Positions 43,276 through 52,544 of a stretch of DNA of 64,000 nt are shown here, piece by piece. The stretch is from Tsuneonella mangrovi. Lineage in GTDB: Bacteria > Pseudomonadota > Alphaproteobacteria > Sphingomonadales > Sphingomonadaceae. The stretch spans positions 434,001 to 498,000 of the forward strand of contig NZ_CP022889.1 in NCBI RefSeq assembly GCF_002269345.1, written 5' to 3'. Numbering within the stretch: position 1 is the stretch's first letter; every line of letters starts with the position of its first letter. The position numbers were made by a program, and so were the translations under genes. The notes below the pieces were generated by a model. It worked only from the letters and a program-made list of their open reading frames with translations, was not told the origin of the DNA and made no database searches.

Positions 43276-44262
43276 CTAAGGCGCGCTGCGCGGGATCGTC
43301 GCGTCGGCGAGGATAAGCGAAAATCGCTCATCACTGTCGGTCCATCGCGCGAACGGCGTCCAGCCACCCGCCAGCAGGATCGCGTTGGCGCTGCGGCGGG
43401 AGAACTTGTGGCTGTTTTCGGTGTGGATGCTCTCGCCCTGTGCAAGACCAAACGCGCGGCCTGCGACCGTGAAATGAACTGCTTCGCTCGAGACCAGGTG
43501 CATCTCGATCCGCGCGAATTCGTCGTTCCAACGCGCTTCGTGGCGTAGTTTGTCGACCGGGATCGTCCCGCCCAGTTCGCGATTTATCCGCCGCGCGAGG
43601 TTGAGGTTGAATTCAGCCGTCACCCCTGCCGCGTCGTCGTAGGCCGCTTCGAGCACTGCCACGTCCTTGATCAGGTCCATTCCGATCAGCAACCTGCTGC
43701 CTTCGCCCAAAGTTGCGCGCATCGTCCGCAGCAGGTCGACCGCCGTGCGTGCGACCATGTTGCCGATCGTCGAACCCGGAAAAAACCCGAGCTTGGGCAA
43801 CCCGGACACCTCTGCAGGAAGCTCCACCTCGCGCATGAAATCCGCTTCCACCGGATAGACAGGCAGGCCGGGGAACTTCGCGGCGAGGTCTTGGGCCGCA
43901 GCGCGCAGGAAATCGCCCGATATGTCGAGCGGCACATAGGCTGCCGGATCAATCGCAGAGAGCAGCAGCGGCGTCTTGACCGAACTACCCGAACCGAATT
44001 CGACCACCGCCCTGCCAGGCCCGATCAGCCTGGCGAACTCTGCCCCCTTACCCGCAAGGATCTCACGTTCGGCACGGGTCGGATAGTATTCGGGCAGATG
44101 CGTGATGTCTTCGAACAGCCGCGAACCTGCATCATCGTAAAGCCAGCGCGCCGGAATCGCCTTTTGCACTTGCGACAAGCCCGCCAGCACATCGGCGCGA
44201 AAGGCCGTCGCAACCCCATCCTCGTCGAGCTCGACGAGGCTCAGACCTTTGCCTGCTGCCAT
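43276..44262 (-). CDS. egtD: L-histidine N-alpha-methyltransferase EgtD
   Basis: SAM-dependent trimethylation of histidine to hercynine, the first step of ergothioneine synthesis. The 328-residue protein contains ARWLYDDAGSRLFEDITHLPEYYPTR, EFGSGSSVKTPLLLSA (SAM-binding), FPGSTIGNM and RINRELGGTIPVDKLRHEARWN, all family landmarks. The ATG overlaps the egtB stop (TGATG), so the two genes are coupled. Confidence 0.94.
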   Translation of the reverse strand: MAAGKGLSLVELDEDGVATAFRADVLAGLSQVQKAIPARWLYDDAGSRLFEDITHLPEYYPTRAEREILAGKGAEFARLIGPGRAVVEFGSGSSVKTPLLLSAIDPAAYVPLDISGDFLRAAAQDLAAKFPGLPVYPVEADFMREVELPAEVSGLPKLGFFPGSTIGNMVARTAVDLLRTMRATLGEGSRLLIGMDLIKDVAVLEAAYDDAAGVTAEFNLNLARRINRELGGTIPVDKLRHEARWNDEFARIEMHLVSSEAVHFTVAGRAFGLAQGESIHTENSHKFSRRSANAILLAGGWTPFARWTDSDERFSLILADATIPRSAP

Positions 44263-45497
44263 CAGAGATCCCTTGCGAGCCGCAACCCGGTGAATTGCCA
44301 GCGCTGGTGCGGATGGAAGAAATTGCGGTAACTGGCGCGCGAATGTCCGCGCACTGTCGCACAGCTTGCGCCCCTCAGCACGACCTGCCCGGACATGAAC
44401 TTGCCGTTGTATTCGCCAACTGCCCCCTCCGGCGGCGCATAGCGCGGATACGGGAGATAGGCCGAGCGGGTGAATTGCCAGCAATCGCCGAACAATTCGC
44501 TCCCGCCCGATGGTGCGGGCGGACCCGCAGTGTCGAGCTGGTTGCCACCGCTTGCGTCGAAGTTCTGCGCCACGGCTTCCCATTCGAATTCGGTCGGCAA
44601 ACGGTTACCGCTCCAGCTTGCGAATGCATCGGCTTCGTAAAACGAGACATGGGCGACCGGGGCATCGGGATTGCGCGATTGCCAACCTGCGAGCGTAAAG
44701 TGCTCGTCGCCTTGCCAATACAGCGGCGTCTCGATCGCATTCGCAGTGACCCACGCCCAACCGTCGGACAACCACAGCGCAGCGTTGCGATAACTGCCGT
44801 CGTCGATGAATTCCTGCCACTCGCGGTTGGTCACCAACCGGTCCGCCAGCGCGAACGGCTCGAGCAGGACACGATGTTGCGGCCCTTCGTTGTCGAACGC
44901 AAAACCTGTGCCATCGTGACCGACGAGGGCGATTCCGCCCGGATGCTCGTACCAACCCATCGCACCCGCCGCCGACGCTGTTTGCGGAGCGCCTGTCCAC
45001 ATCGCCGGACCCAGCGGGCTCTGGAACAGCGCGTGCTTGATGTCGGTCAGCAACAATTCCTGGTGCTGCTGCTCGTGCGCGATGCCAAGTTCGATCAGCG
45101 GTCCGAGAGCGGGATCGTCGAGCAGCGGCTCCATCGCAGCGGTCACGTGCGCCCGCCATTCGAGGATTTCCTGAACGGAAGGCCGCGAGAGCATCCCGCG
45201 TCGATCGCGGGCGATCCGCGCGCCTTCGGCCTCGTAGTAGGAGTTAAACAGGAACGGCCAATCGTCGTTCCACAAGGCGTAGCCGCGCGCATAGTCGCGC
45301 AACAGGAAAGTCTCCCAGAACCACGTGGTGTGCGCCAGGTGCCATTTGGTGGGCGAGGCATCTTCCATCGACTGGATTGTCGCGTCGGCCTCGCTCAACG
45401 GCGCAGCCAGCGCCTCGGTCAGGGCGCGGGTTGCGGCAAATCGCTCGGCAAGCGCGCCACCGGCCCCGGCGGCGTTATGGGCAGGACGTCCTCCCAT
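44262..45497 (-). CDS. egtB: Ergothioneine biosynthesis sulfoxide synthase EgtB
   Basis: Non-haem iron enzyme that joins hercynine to cysteine or gamma-glutamylcysteine with oxygen. The 411-residue protein has an N-terminal DinB-like domain with the iron ligands His53 (KWHLAH) and the HEQQHQE motif (His141, His145). A C-terminal formylglycine-generating-enzyme-like domain (about residues 195-410) has RLPTEFEWE and RGHSRASYRNFFHPHQRW. No egtC or egtE homologue is seen next to it; a lyase elsewhere or a direct cysteine route may complete the pathway. Confidence 0.93.
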   Translation of the reverse strand: MGGRPAHNAAGAGGALAERFAATRALTEALAAPLSEADATIQSMEDASPTKWHLAHTTWFWETFLLRDYARGYALWNDDWPFLFNSYYEAEGARIARDRRGMLSRPSVQEILEWRAHVTAAMEPLLDDPALGPLIELGIAHEQQHQELLLTDIKHALFQSPLGPAMWTGAPQTASAAGAMGWYEHPGGIALVGHDGTGFAFDNEGPQHRVLLEPFALADRLVTNREWQEFIDDGSYRNAALWLSDGWAWVTANAIETPLYWQGDEHFTLAGWQSRNPDAPVAHVSFYEADAFASWSGNRLPTEFEWEAVAQNFDASGGNQLDTAGPPAPSGGSELFGDCWQFTRSAYLPYPRYAPPEGAVGEYNGKFMSGQVVLRGASCATVRGHSRASYRNFFHPHQRWQFTGLRLARDL

Positions 45498-45571
45498 GCC
45501 TAGACAATGTAGTCACGCGGCCGAAGTTCCGCAAATGGCGGAGGGAATCAGTCGCTCGCGCGTCGCAAAGC

Positions 45572-46945
45572 TCAGGCGGCGTCGGCCTGCCGATCGCTGG
45601 CTTCGAGGTTGAGCATCTCCGCCAGCAGGAACGCCAGCTCAAGCGACTGCGCGGCGTTGAGGCGCGGATCGCAATGCGTGTGATAGCGGTCTGCCAGCGC
45701 AGCGTCGGTAATCGCCACCGCTCCGCCGACACACTCGGTCACGTCCTGCCCGGTCATCTCGATATGGATGCCGCCCGCGTGAGTGCCCTCGGCGCGATGG
45801 ACTGCAAAGAACCCACGCACTTCGGCCAGGATACGGTCGAACGGGCGGGTCTTGAAACCGCTGTCTGACTTGATGACGTTGCCGTGCATCGGGTCGCAGC
45901 TCCACACTACCGGGTGGCCTTCCTGCTTCACCGCCCGCACGAGCCGCGGCAGGCCGGCCTCGACCTTGTCGTGCCCGAACCGGCTGATCAGCGTGATGCG
46001 ACCCGGCTCCCGTGCCGGATTGAGCGTATCGAGCAAGCGCAGCAGGTCATCGGTTTCGAGGCTCGGGCCGCACTTCATGCCCAGCGGATTGCCGATCCCG
46101 CGCGCGAATTCGACATGCGCACTACCCGGAAAGCGCGTGCGATCGCCGATCCATACCATGTGCGCCGAACAATCATACCAATCGCCGGTCAGCGAATCGC
46201 GCCGGGTTAACGCCTGCTCGTAAGGCAGCAGCAGCGCCTCGTGGCTGGTGTAGAAGCTGGTCCGCTCAAGCTGCGGCAGCGTCTGCGGGTTGACCCCGCA
46301 GGCCTCCATGAAATCGAGCGCCTCGCCGATCCGGTCTGCCATTTCGCCGAACTTGTCGGCCCACGGGCTGCGGCCCATGAATTCGAGCGTCCACTGGTGA
46401 ACCTGGCGCAGGTTGGCGTAACCGCCACCGGCAAATGCCCGCAGCAGGTTGAGAGTCGCGGCAGCCTGCGAATAGGCGCGCACCATCCGCTGCGGATCGT
46501 TGCGGCGCGTTTCGGGATCGAACTCGATCCCGTTGACGTTGTCACCGAAGTAGCTCGGCAGCGTTACGTCGCCCTGCGTTTCGGTGTCCGAACTGCGCGG
46601 CTTGGCGAACTGGCCCGCCATCCGGCCGACCTTCACCACTGGGCGCTTGCTCGCGAAGGTGAGCACAACTGCCATCTGGAGAAGCACTCGGAAAGTGTCG
46701 CGGATGTTGTTCGGATGGAATTCCGCGAAGCTTTCCGCGCAATCGCCGCCTTGCAGCAGGAACGCCCGGCCCTGCGCCACTTCGGCAAGGTCCGCTTTCA
46801 ACGCACGCGCTTCCCCGGCGAACACCAGCGGCGGATATGCCGAAAGCGTCGCTTCGGCTTCGGCCAATGCAGCCGCATCCTCGTAAGCAGGCAAGTGACG
46901 CGCTTCGTGCGACTGCCAGCTGTCGGGTTTCCAATCCTGTGCCAC
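45572..46945 (-). CDS. Class II 3-deoxy-7-phosphoheptulonate (DAHP) synthase
   Basis: Condenses phosphoenolpyruvate with erythrose 4-phosphate, the entry to aromatic biosynthesis. The 457-residue plant-type (class II) enzyme shows [54 protein letters not shown] and [13 protein letters not shown]. The start is placed at GTG 46945 ((M)[14 protein letters not shown], the usual N-terminus); a TTG 11 codons earlier is in frame. Confidence 0.93.
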   Translation of the reverse strand: MAQDWKPDSWQSHEARHLPAYEDAAALAEAEATLSAYPPLVFAGEARALKADLAEVAQGRAFLLQGGDCAESFAEFHPNNIRDTFRVLLQMAVVLTFASKRPVVKVGRMAGQFAKPRSSDTETQGDVTLPSYFGDNVNGIEFDPETRRNDPQRMVRAYSQAAATLNLLRAFAGGGYANLRQVHQWTLEFMGRSPWADKFGEMADRIGEALDFMEACGVNPQTLPQLERTSFYTSHEALLLPYEQALTRRDSLTGDWYDCSAHMVWIGDRTRFPGSAHVEFARGIGNPLGMKCGPSLETDDLLRLLDTLNPAREPGRITLISRFGHDKVEAGLPRLVRAVKQEGHPVVWSCDPMHGNVIKSDSGFKTRPFDRILAEVRGFFAVHRAEGTHAGGIHIEMTGQDVTECVGGAVAITDAALADRYHTHCDPRLNAAQSLELAFLLAEMLNLEASDRQADAA

Positions 46946-47074
46946 TGTATTCAGTTCCGGTCGTGCAATTGTGAACAAGTAAACGGACGCGCGCCTTTAC
47001 GCGCCCTGCCACCAGAACGCAAAGCCCCTCTACGGGCAAGAGCGATAATCTTGAGCGCGGACTAGCCGGGCTAA

Positions 47075-50053
47075 TCAGCGCGAAGCTGCCGCTTCCTTGG
47101 CGATGTCGGCAGCAGGAACCTTGGTCGCCAGCCTTTGGCCGTCGGGGATGATTGCCATCCGCCAACCCGGGCGGGCACCGAAATACTTCTTGGCCAGCGC
47201 CTGCATCGCTGCGGGCGTAGTGCGCGAATAGTCCCTGAGCAGCGACCGTAGCATCGCAACCCTTTGCGGATCGGTGCTCGCGCCTTCGAGTTGCCACAGC
47301 CAGAATGTGTTGCCTGTCGAAGCGCGAGTGATCATCTGCTTGAGCGGTTCAGTCACGCGTTCAAGCTCGGCGGCCGTCGGCGGGGTGGCCTGCAGGTCGT
47401 GCACGATCTTGTCGGCTGCGGCGAAGAACGCCGGGACGTCCGCCGGTTTGAGCTGCCCCAGCGCAGTGATCGTGCCGCCCGAATCGAGGTCCTCGGGCCA
47501 GTCCGACACGACTTGCGGCGAGTAGCTCGCCCCGGTGCGCTCGCGCATTTCCTCGAGCAGGCGGTTGTTGAACAGGTTGACGAGGATTTGCAGCTGGCGG
47601 GATTCGGGAAGTCCTGCAACACCGCCTGCAGTCGGCCAGGCAATCACGGCGGCGGCCTGGTCGGCGTCACCATTGTGATGAAGCACGACCGTCGGCTCGC
47701 CCGCCGGCGGGAACTGTTCGGTCCGCGCCAGCGCCGCAGCGGGGATCGGCTCGCGCGGAGGCAAGGCGCCGAACGTTTTCGCCAAGGCGTCTATAGTCTT
47801 GGCTTCATCGAATTCGCCGAAGACAAGAACCTCGACAGGGCCCTGCTTGAGTAACGGTGCCCAGGTCGCCTTGAAGCCCTCGGGGGTTGCCGCATCGAGC
47901 TCAGCGGGAGTCGGGGTCTTGAACCTCGGGTCCTTGTTGCGCTCGTAATAGGTGAGGTCCCGCGTCAGGACGCCTTCGGGGCTGGTCGAATAGGACTCGT
48001 AGGCGAGCTTGTCGGCGGCGATCGCGCGCCGGACCGGGTTGGCATCCCAGCGCGGGTTCGCGAGTTTGGCCGCGAACAGGTAGAGCTGGTCGGCGAGGTC
48101 CTGCTGGCGGGTCTGCGCGCTGAAGTCGAAAACTGCATCGTCGATATCGAAATCGAAGCCCATCTTGCGGCCAGTGCTGATCCGGTCGAGATCCTCGATA
48201 TCGAGCGGTCCGACACCCGACGGCACGAGCGCCTTCTCGCCAATCGAAGCGTACACCGCGTCCTTGGCATCGAACCCGCGATATCCCGATCCGAACCGCA
48301 CCTTCACCGCGACCCGTCCCGGTTCGGCACCGTTCGACCACAGCAGCGCGTGAACGCCGTTGGAAAAAGTCACCTTCTTGATGTCGAGCACACCGATTGG
48401 AACGTCCGACACGACCGTTCCGGGCGGGCCAACCGGCGGCAGGTCCGCAAAGGTGAGCGACTTGGCCGAAACGCGCGAACTGGCGTCGGCCTTGACCGGC
48501 TGCTCCAGCGCCGCGCGCAATTCCGCCGCGGTTGCCTCACCCGCTGTCGGGGTCACATAAATGGCGCGCACGACGTTGCCCTTGAACAGCTCGCGGGTGT
48601 GCTCGAGTACGTTCTGCGGGGTCAGCTGGTCCTTCATCGAGCGGAAAACCTGCAGCACCGTCTGCGGCGATGCGACTGTCTCGCGAATATCGACCGCCTG
48701 CACCAGGTCGTCGGCCAGCTTCGATCCGGCCTGCACTGCGCTCTGTTCGACCTGGCTCTGGAATGCCACGTCGAGCTCGGCGGCTTCGCGATCGATTTCC
48801 GCCTGGGTCGGCGGCTGGTCGATTGCATCGGCAATGACCCCGCGCACATCGAGCAAGGCCGACTTCCAGTCTGTGGTCAGCGGAGCAAAGGTGACGAACG
48901 TCGCATCGGCCGAGCGGCTCGGTTTGTCTTCCTGGACTTGCGCATAAAGGTACGAACCCCCGGTGCGCGCCCGCGCCTCGAGCCGCCGGTTGATGATCGC
49001 CTGTGCCACTGCATCGAGCAACAGGCCCTGGTTGTATTTGATGTTGTCGTGCACCTGGTGCCACGGGCGAAGCACCGCGTAGGTCATGTTGCGCGGCAGG
49101 TCCGGCTCGACCAGCACGCGCGTTTCGCCGACCGGTCGCTCCGGATTTACCCCGGGCGGCGCGGTCGGAACACCGAAACTCGGTGCGGGAACATGCGGGC
49201 CCTTGCCCTGCCATCCGCCGAACCACTTTTCGACCAGCCCTGCGAGCTCGTCCGGGTCTGCATCGCCGGCAACTGCGATCATGGTGTTCTCGGGCCGGTA
49301 CCAGCGATCGTGAAACGCGCGGACCGTGGCCGGTGTCGCCGCATTGAGCGTCGCTTCGGTCCCGATCGGCAGCCGGTTGGCGAGCGGCTGGCCGTGGAAC
49401 AGCGTTTCGCGGGTCGCTTGCGAGACCCGCTCCGATTGCGATCCGCGCTCACGCTTTTCAGCCAGCACGATCGGCAAGTCTTCGCTGAGCCCCTTGGCCG
49501 AGAGCGTCGGTGCCTCGATCATGCCCGAAAGCAGCTTGAACACCTGGTCGAGCTTGGCCTCGTCGGCATTTGGCAGATCGAGCTGGAACACCGTTTCGGT
49601 CGGCGTGGTCTGCGCGTTGGTATCGGTGCCGAAAGTCGCGCCGAGCCGCTGGAAGGTTGGGATCGCTTCGCCGTCGCCGAGATACTTCGACTGGCGGAAG
49701 GTCATATGTTCGAGCAAGTGTGCAAAGCCCTGCTCGGCATCGGTCTCGTAGAGCGAACCCGCGTCGATCCGCACCCGGATCGAGACCTGCCCAGGTGGCA
49801 CCCCGTTGTGCCGCACGGCATACCTGAGGCCATTGGGCATTTCCCCGAACACCCACTGTTTGTCGTGCGGGATATCGCTGCCGACATAGAGCCATGGGGT
49901 CTTGTCGCCGGTCTGGAGATACTTCGGCGCCGGCACATCTGCGCTCGCAGCAGTGGCCGGCTTGGTATTGTCCTGTGCCGGAAGCGGCGCGGACAGCAGT
50001 GCGATGGGAAGGAGCAGCGCGAGGGGCCGGGCGGCGCGCGGGAGGAATGGCAT
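47075..50053 (-). CDS. M16-family zinc metallopeptidase, exported, about 990 residues
   Basis: A 992-residue pitrilysin/insulinase-family protease. After a signal peptide (residues 1-27, ALLLPIALLSAPLPA) the N-terminal M16 domain has the inverted zinc motif HLLEH (His112, Glu115, His116), the distal glutamate probably in VLAEKRERG. Two M16 C-type domains follow, and a second M16 unit near residues 530-950 lacks HxxEH and is probably structural. Likely periplasmic or envelope peptide degradation. The start at 50053 gives the clean signal peptide. It is divergent from nfuA. Confidence 0.9.
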   Translation of the reverse strand: MPFLPRAARPLALLLPIALLSAPLPAQDNTKPATAASADVPAPKYLQTGDKTPWLYVGSDIPHDKQWVFGEMPNGLRYAVRHNGVPPGQVSIRVRIDAGSLYETDAEQGFAHLLEHMTFRQSKYLGDGEAIPTFQRLGATFGTDTNAQTTPTETVFQLDLPNADEAKLDQVFKLLSGMIEAPTLSAKGLSEDLPIVLAEKRERGSQSERVSQATRETLFHGQPLANRLPIGTEATLNAATPATVRAFHDRWYRPENTMIAVAGDADPDELAGLVEKWFGGWQGKGPHVPAPSFGVPTAPPGVNPERPVGETRVLVEPDLPRNMTYAVLRPWHQVHDNIKYNQGLLLDAVAQAIINRRLEARARTGGSYLYAQVQEDKPSRSADATFVTFAPLTTDWKSALLDVRGVIADAIDQPPTQAEIDREAAELDVAFQSQVEQSAVQAGSKLADDLVQAVDIRETVASPQTVLQVFRSMKDQLTPQNVLEHTRELFKGNVVRAIYVTPTAGEATAAELRAALEQPVKADASSRVSAKSLTFADLPPVGPPGTVVSDVPIGVLDIKKVTFSNGVHALLWSNGAEPGRVAVKVRFGSGYRGFDAKDAVYASIGEKALVPSGVGPLDIEDLDRISTGRKMGFDFDIDDAVFDFSAQTRQQDLADQLYLFAAKLANPRWDANPVRRAIAADKLAYESYSTSPEGVLTRDLTYYERNKDPRFKTPTPAELDAATPEGFKATWAPLLKQGPVEVLVFGEFDEAKTIDALAKTFGALPPREPIPAAALARTEQFPPAGEPTVVLHHNGDADQAAAVIAWPTAGGVAGLPESRQLQILVNLFNNRLLEEMRERTGASYSPQVVSDWPEDLDSGGTITALGQLKPADVPAFFAAADKIVHDLQATPPTAAELERVTEPLKQMITRASTGNTFWLWQLEGASTDPQRVAMLRSLLRDYSRTTPAAMQALAKKYFGARPGWRMAIIPDGQRLATKVPAADIAKEAAASR

Positions 50054-50160
50054 GGCGAACGTATAGAACCCCATTGGGTGAAGGGATAGTGAATAGCTGG
50101 CGGCAATCACCCGTCGTGCTGGCCCTTGCTGCACGGCGTTTGCGTCCCTAAATCCACCGC

Positions 50161-50739
50161 ATGTTCATCGAGACCCAACCAACGCCGAATCCGGCCTCGC
50201 TCAAGTTCCTCCCCGGCCGACAGGTCATGCCGAGTGGTACGCGGGAGTTTTCCACCCCCGAATCCGCCGAGGCGAGCCCCTTGGCGGAAGCGCTGTTCGG
50301 TACTGGTGAAGTCGTGAACGTGTTCTTCGGCAGCGATTTCGTGGCGGTCACCGCCGCCCCCGGGGTCGACTGGAGCCAGCTGAAACCGCAAGTCGTCGCT
50401 GTCCTGCTCGATCATTTCGTCTCCGAAGCGCCGTTGTTCGTCGGCGGAGATGCCAGCGGGATCGCGGTGCCCGGCGAGAGCGACATGGTGGTCGAGGAAG
50501 ACCCCGCCGATGCGGACATCGTCGCACAGATCAACGAGCTGCTGGAAACGCGCGTGCGCCCGGCTGTAGCCGGCGACGGCGGCGACATCGTCTATCGCGG
50601 TTTCCGCGACGGTGTGGTGCACCTGCAGATGCAAGGCGCGTGCTCGGGCTGCCCCAGCTCGACCGCAACGCTCAAGCAAGGCATCGAAGGGTTGCTCAAG
50701 CACTACGTACCTGAAGTGACCGAAGTCCGCGCAGCATAA
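50161..50739 (+). CDS. nfuA: Fe-S cluster scaffold/carrier protein NfuA-type
   Basis: A 192-residue protein with an N-terminal Nfu domain (MFIETQPTPNPASLKFLPGR, about residues 1-90) and a C-terminal NifU-like domain with the cluster-binding CSGC (Cys161 and Cys164 in QGACSGCPSS). It delivers iron-sulfur clusters to client enzymes such as the MiaB encoded nearby; that pairing is known for the family and is not shown here. Confidence 0.93.
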   Translation: MFIETQPTPNPASLKFLPGRQVMPSGTREFSTPESAEASPLAEALFGTGEVVNVFFGSDFVAVTAAPGVDWSQLKPQVVAVLLDHFVSEAPLFVGGDASGIAVPGESDMVVEEDPADADIVAQINELLETRVRPAVAGDGGDIVYRGFRDGVVHLQMQGACSGCPSSTATLKQGIEGLLKHYVPEVTEVRAA

Positions 50740-50808
50740 CCCGCGCAGCCGCACCGCCGCGATCATCCGGCTTGAAACGCGGCGCTTCGCGGGGCATCGC
50801 CCGAACCG

Positions 50809-51420
50809 ATGCGAACACTGGCAATCGAGACAGCGACCGAGGCGTGTTCGGTGGCGTTATTCGACGGGAGCGATCTCCTCGATGCACGCCACCGCGTTCT
50901 GGGGCGGGGCCATGCCGAGCAGCTCGTGCCGATGATTGCGGAGCTGCCCGAACGCGGGCGCGCGGAACGGATCATCGTCTCGCGCGGTCCGGGCAGCTTC
51001 ACGGGAGTGCGCATCGGGATCGCCGCAGCGCGCGCACTCGGCATCGCCTGGCAAGCCAAAGTGCTCGGGTACCCTACCCTCGCGCTGGTCGCGGCAATGG
51101 CGCGCAACAGCCATCCCGGTCCGGTAACCGTGTGCATGGCCGGCGGGCACGGCGAATGGCTCGTGCAGGATTTCAATGCCGAGGGATCGCCCGAAGGAAG
51201 CTTTCGTTCGGCAAATCCCGCCGAAGTGACGAAGGCCGCCCACCATCCGGTCATCGCCGGGAGCAAGGCCGCCGAAATGGCAGAACTTGTCGGGAGTGAG
51301 CAGATCGCGCTCGATATCCTGCCCGACGCCCGCTCCGCTTTCGCGGTGCCCGAAGCGCTACTGGCGCCTGATGTTTCGCCGATCTACGGCCGCGCGCCCG
51401 ACGCCCGCCTGCCGATATGA
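50809..51420 (+). CDS. tsaB: tRNA threonylcarbamoyladenosine biosynthesis protein TsaB
   Basis: Partner of TsaD in N6-threonylcarbamoyladenosine (t6A37) modification of ANN-decoding tRNAs. The 203-residue protein has the ASKHA-fold start MRTLAIETATEACSVALFDG and PGSFTGVRIGIAAARALG. The stop overlaps the rimI start (ATGA), a widespread tsaB-rimI arrangement. Confidence 0.92.
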   Translation: MRTLAIETATEACSVALFDGSDLLDARHRVLGRGHAEQLVPMIAELPERGRAERIIVSRGPGSFTGVRIGIAAARALGIAWQAKVLGYPTLALVAAMARNSHPGPVTVCMAGGHGEWLVQDFNAEGSPEGSFRSANPAEVTKAAHHPVIAGSKAAEMAELVGSEQIALDILPDARSAFAVPEALLAPDVSPIYGRAPDARLPI

Positions 51421-51872
51421 AAGACGATCTCGACCGGATCATGGAGGTGATGAGCGCGGCGTTCGACCCGCACTGGGGCGAGGCATGGACGCGCCGGCAA
51501 GTCGGCGACTCACTTGCATTTCCCAACACCCACTACCGCTTGGTCGGCCCTTCGGGAGGTCCACCGCAGGAAGAGGGTCTGGCAGCCGGATTCACGCTCG
51601 TGAAGTCTGCACCCGGCGAGGAAGAGCTGCTGCTGATCGCGGTCGATCCGGCCTATCGCAATCGTGGGCTTGGCCGGCAATTGCTCGAACGCGCCGCCAG
51701 CGACGCGAGCGAACGCGGGGCTGAGAAGATCTTTCTCGAAATGCGCGAGAACAACCCCGCAATCGAGCTTTATCGCGCGTTCGGGTTTGTGCCGATCGGA
51801 CGGCGCAGTAATTATTACCGTCTTTCAGATGGTTCACGAATTGATGCCGTTACCTTTTCTCTCGATCTCTAA
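51417..51872 (+). CDS. rimI: Ribosomal-protein-alanine N-acetyltransferase-like GNAT protein
   Basis: A 151-residue GNAT acetyltransferase with the acetyl-CoA loop VDPAYRNRGLGRQLL and LEMRENNPAIELYRAFGF downstream, both typical of RimI, which acetylates the N-terminus of ribosomal protein S18. It is translationally coupled to tsaB. Substrate is inferred from family and context. Confidence 0.88.
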   Translation: MKDDLDRIMEVMSAAFDPHWGEAWTRRQVGDSLAFPNTHYRLVGPSGGPPQEEGLAAGFTLVKSAPGEEELLLIAVDPAYRNRGLGRQLLERAASDASERGAEKIFLEMRENNPAIELYRAFGFVPIGRRSNYYRLSDGSRIDAVTFSLDL

Positions 51873-51911
51873 ATCCTAGATTGTGCAAAAAAGTGCGAAT
51901 TCGTTTAAAGC

Positions 51912-51935
51912 GGTCCGATACTACTTGTATCGACC
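51912..51935. promoter_or_regulatory. Hairpin/operator-like inverted repeat before mucR
   Basis: CGATAC (51916-51921) and GTATCG (51927-51932) flank TACTT. GGT and ACC extend the stem by three pairs after a one-base bulge. It lies about 80-105 bases before the mucR ATG. It may be an operator or an RNA hairpin following the rimI transcript; without a T-run it is not a convincing terminator. Confidence 0.35.
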
Positions 51936-52014
51936 AAGAACTTGACGCACTGTCGGCAACGCGGGGATGACGATCACGCTCCCTCGTATAAATCTCGATC
52001 GCAAAGGGATACTA

Positions 52015-52461
52015 ATGGAGAACCTCGAAACCGACGTAGCCGAAATGTTGATTACGCTCACTTCGGACATCGTCGCCGCCCATGTCAGCAACAACAACGT
52101 ATCGGTCGATGAAGTGCCGGCTCTGATCACTTCGGTGTACCAGGCGCTTGCCAGCCTCGACGGGCCTGCCCCGGCTGAAGAGCAGCTCCCCGAGCCAGCG
52201 GTATCGATCCGCGCTTCGGTGAAAAAGGATCACATCATCTGCCTTGAAGACGGCAAGAAGATGAAGATGCTCAAACGGCACCTGATGACCGAACACGGCA
52301 TGACGCCTGACGAATATCGCGCGCGTTGGGGCCTCGGAGCCGACTATCCGATGGTCGCGCCAGATTATGCCGAAACCCGCCGCACTCTCGCCAAGAAGAT
52401 CGGCCTGGGTCGCAAGCCGGGCCAGAAGCGCGGACGGCGCAAGAAGGCCGCAACGGCTTAA
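52015..52461 (+). CDS. MucR/Ros-family zinc-finger transcriptional regulator
   Basis: A 148-residue DNA-binding protein. The finger region IICLEDGKKMKMLKRHLMTEHGM has Cys76, Asp79 (where Ros has a second Cys), His89 and His94, as in many MucR proteins. A conserved tail PDEYRARWGLGADYPMVAPDYAETR and a basic C-terminus follow. The N-terminal part would mediate oligomerisation. MucR proteins repress and organise AT-rich promoters in alphaproteobacteria. The ATG at 52015 has AAAGGGA seven bases before it; an in-frame upstream start is less likely. Confidence 0.9.
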   Translation: MENLETDVAEMLITLTSDIVAAHVSNNNVSVDEVPALITSVYQALASLDGPAPAEEQLPEPAVSIRASVKKDHIICLEDGKKMKMLKRHLMTEHGMTPDEYRARWGLGADYPMVAPDYAETRRTLAKKIGLGRKPGQKRGRRKKAATA

Positions 52462-52477
52462 CTGCGAATCGTTCGCT
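52462..52477. promoter_or_regulatory. Fur-box-like inverted repeat upstream of fur
   Basis: GCGAA (52464-52468) and TTCGC (52472-52476) are separated by TCG, within TGCGAATCGTTCGC. It sits immediately after the mucR stop codon and 68-83 bases before the fur start, the expected place for autoregulation. It is related to the sites at 23852 and 40924. Confidence 0.55.
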
Positions 52478-52492
52478 ATTGGCTTGAGATAG

Positions 52493-52532
52493 CTGCCCCG
52501 TCCCGATAAGGTTCGGGGCAGTTTCTCATTTT
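52493..52532 (+). terminator. Rho-independent terminator after mucR
   Basis: CTGCCCCG (52493-52500) pairs perfectly with CGGGGCAG (52514-52521) around a 13-base loop, followed by TTTCTCATTTT. It is one of the clearest intrinsic terminators in the window. It lies between the Fur-like box and the fur start codon, so a promoter upstream of it would have to read through. Confidence 0.85.
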
Positions 52533-52544
52533 CGGCAGGACAAA

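Noticed and set aside
48350-50089. Plus-strand reading frame of about 580 codons opposite the M16 peptidase
   Set aside because: Antisense shadow of a clear peptidase gene, with no ribosome-binding site or domain.
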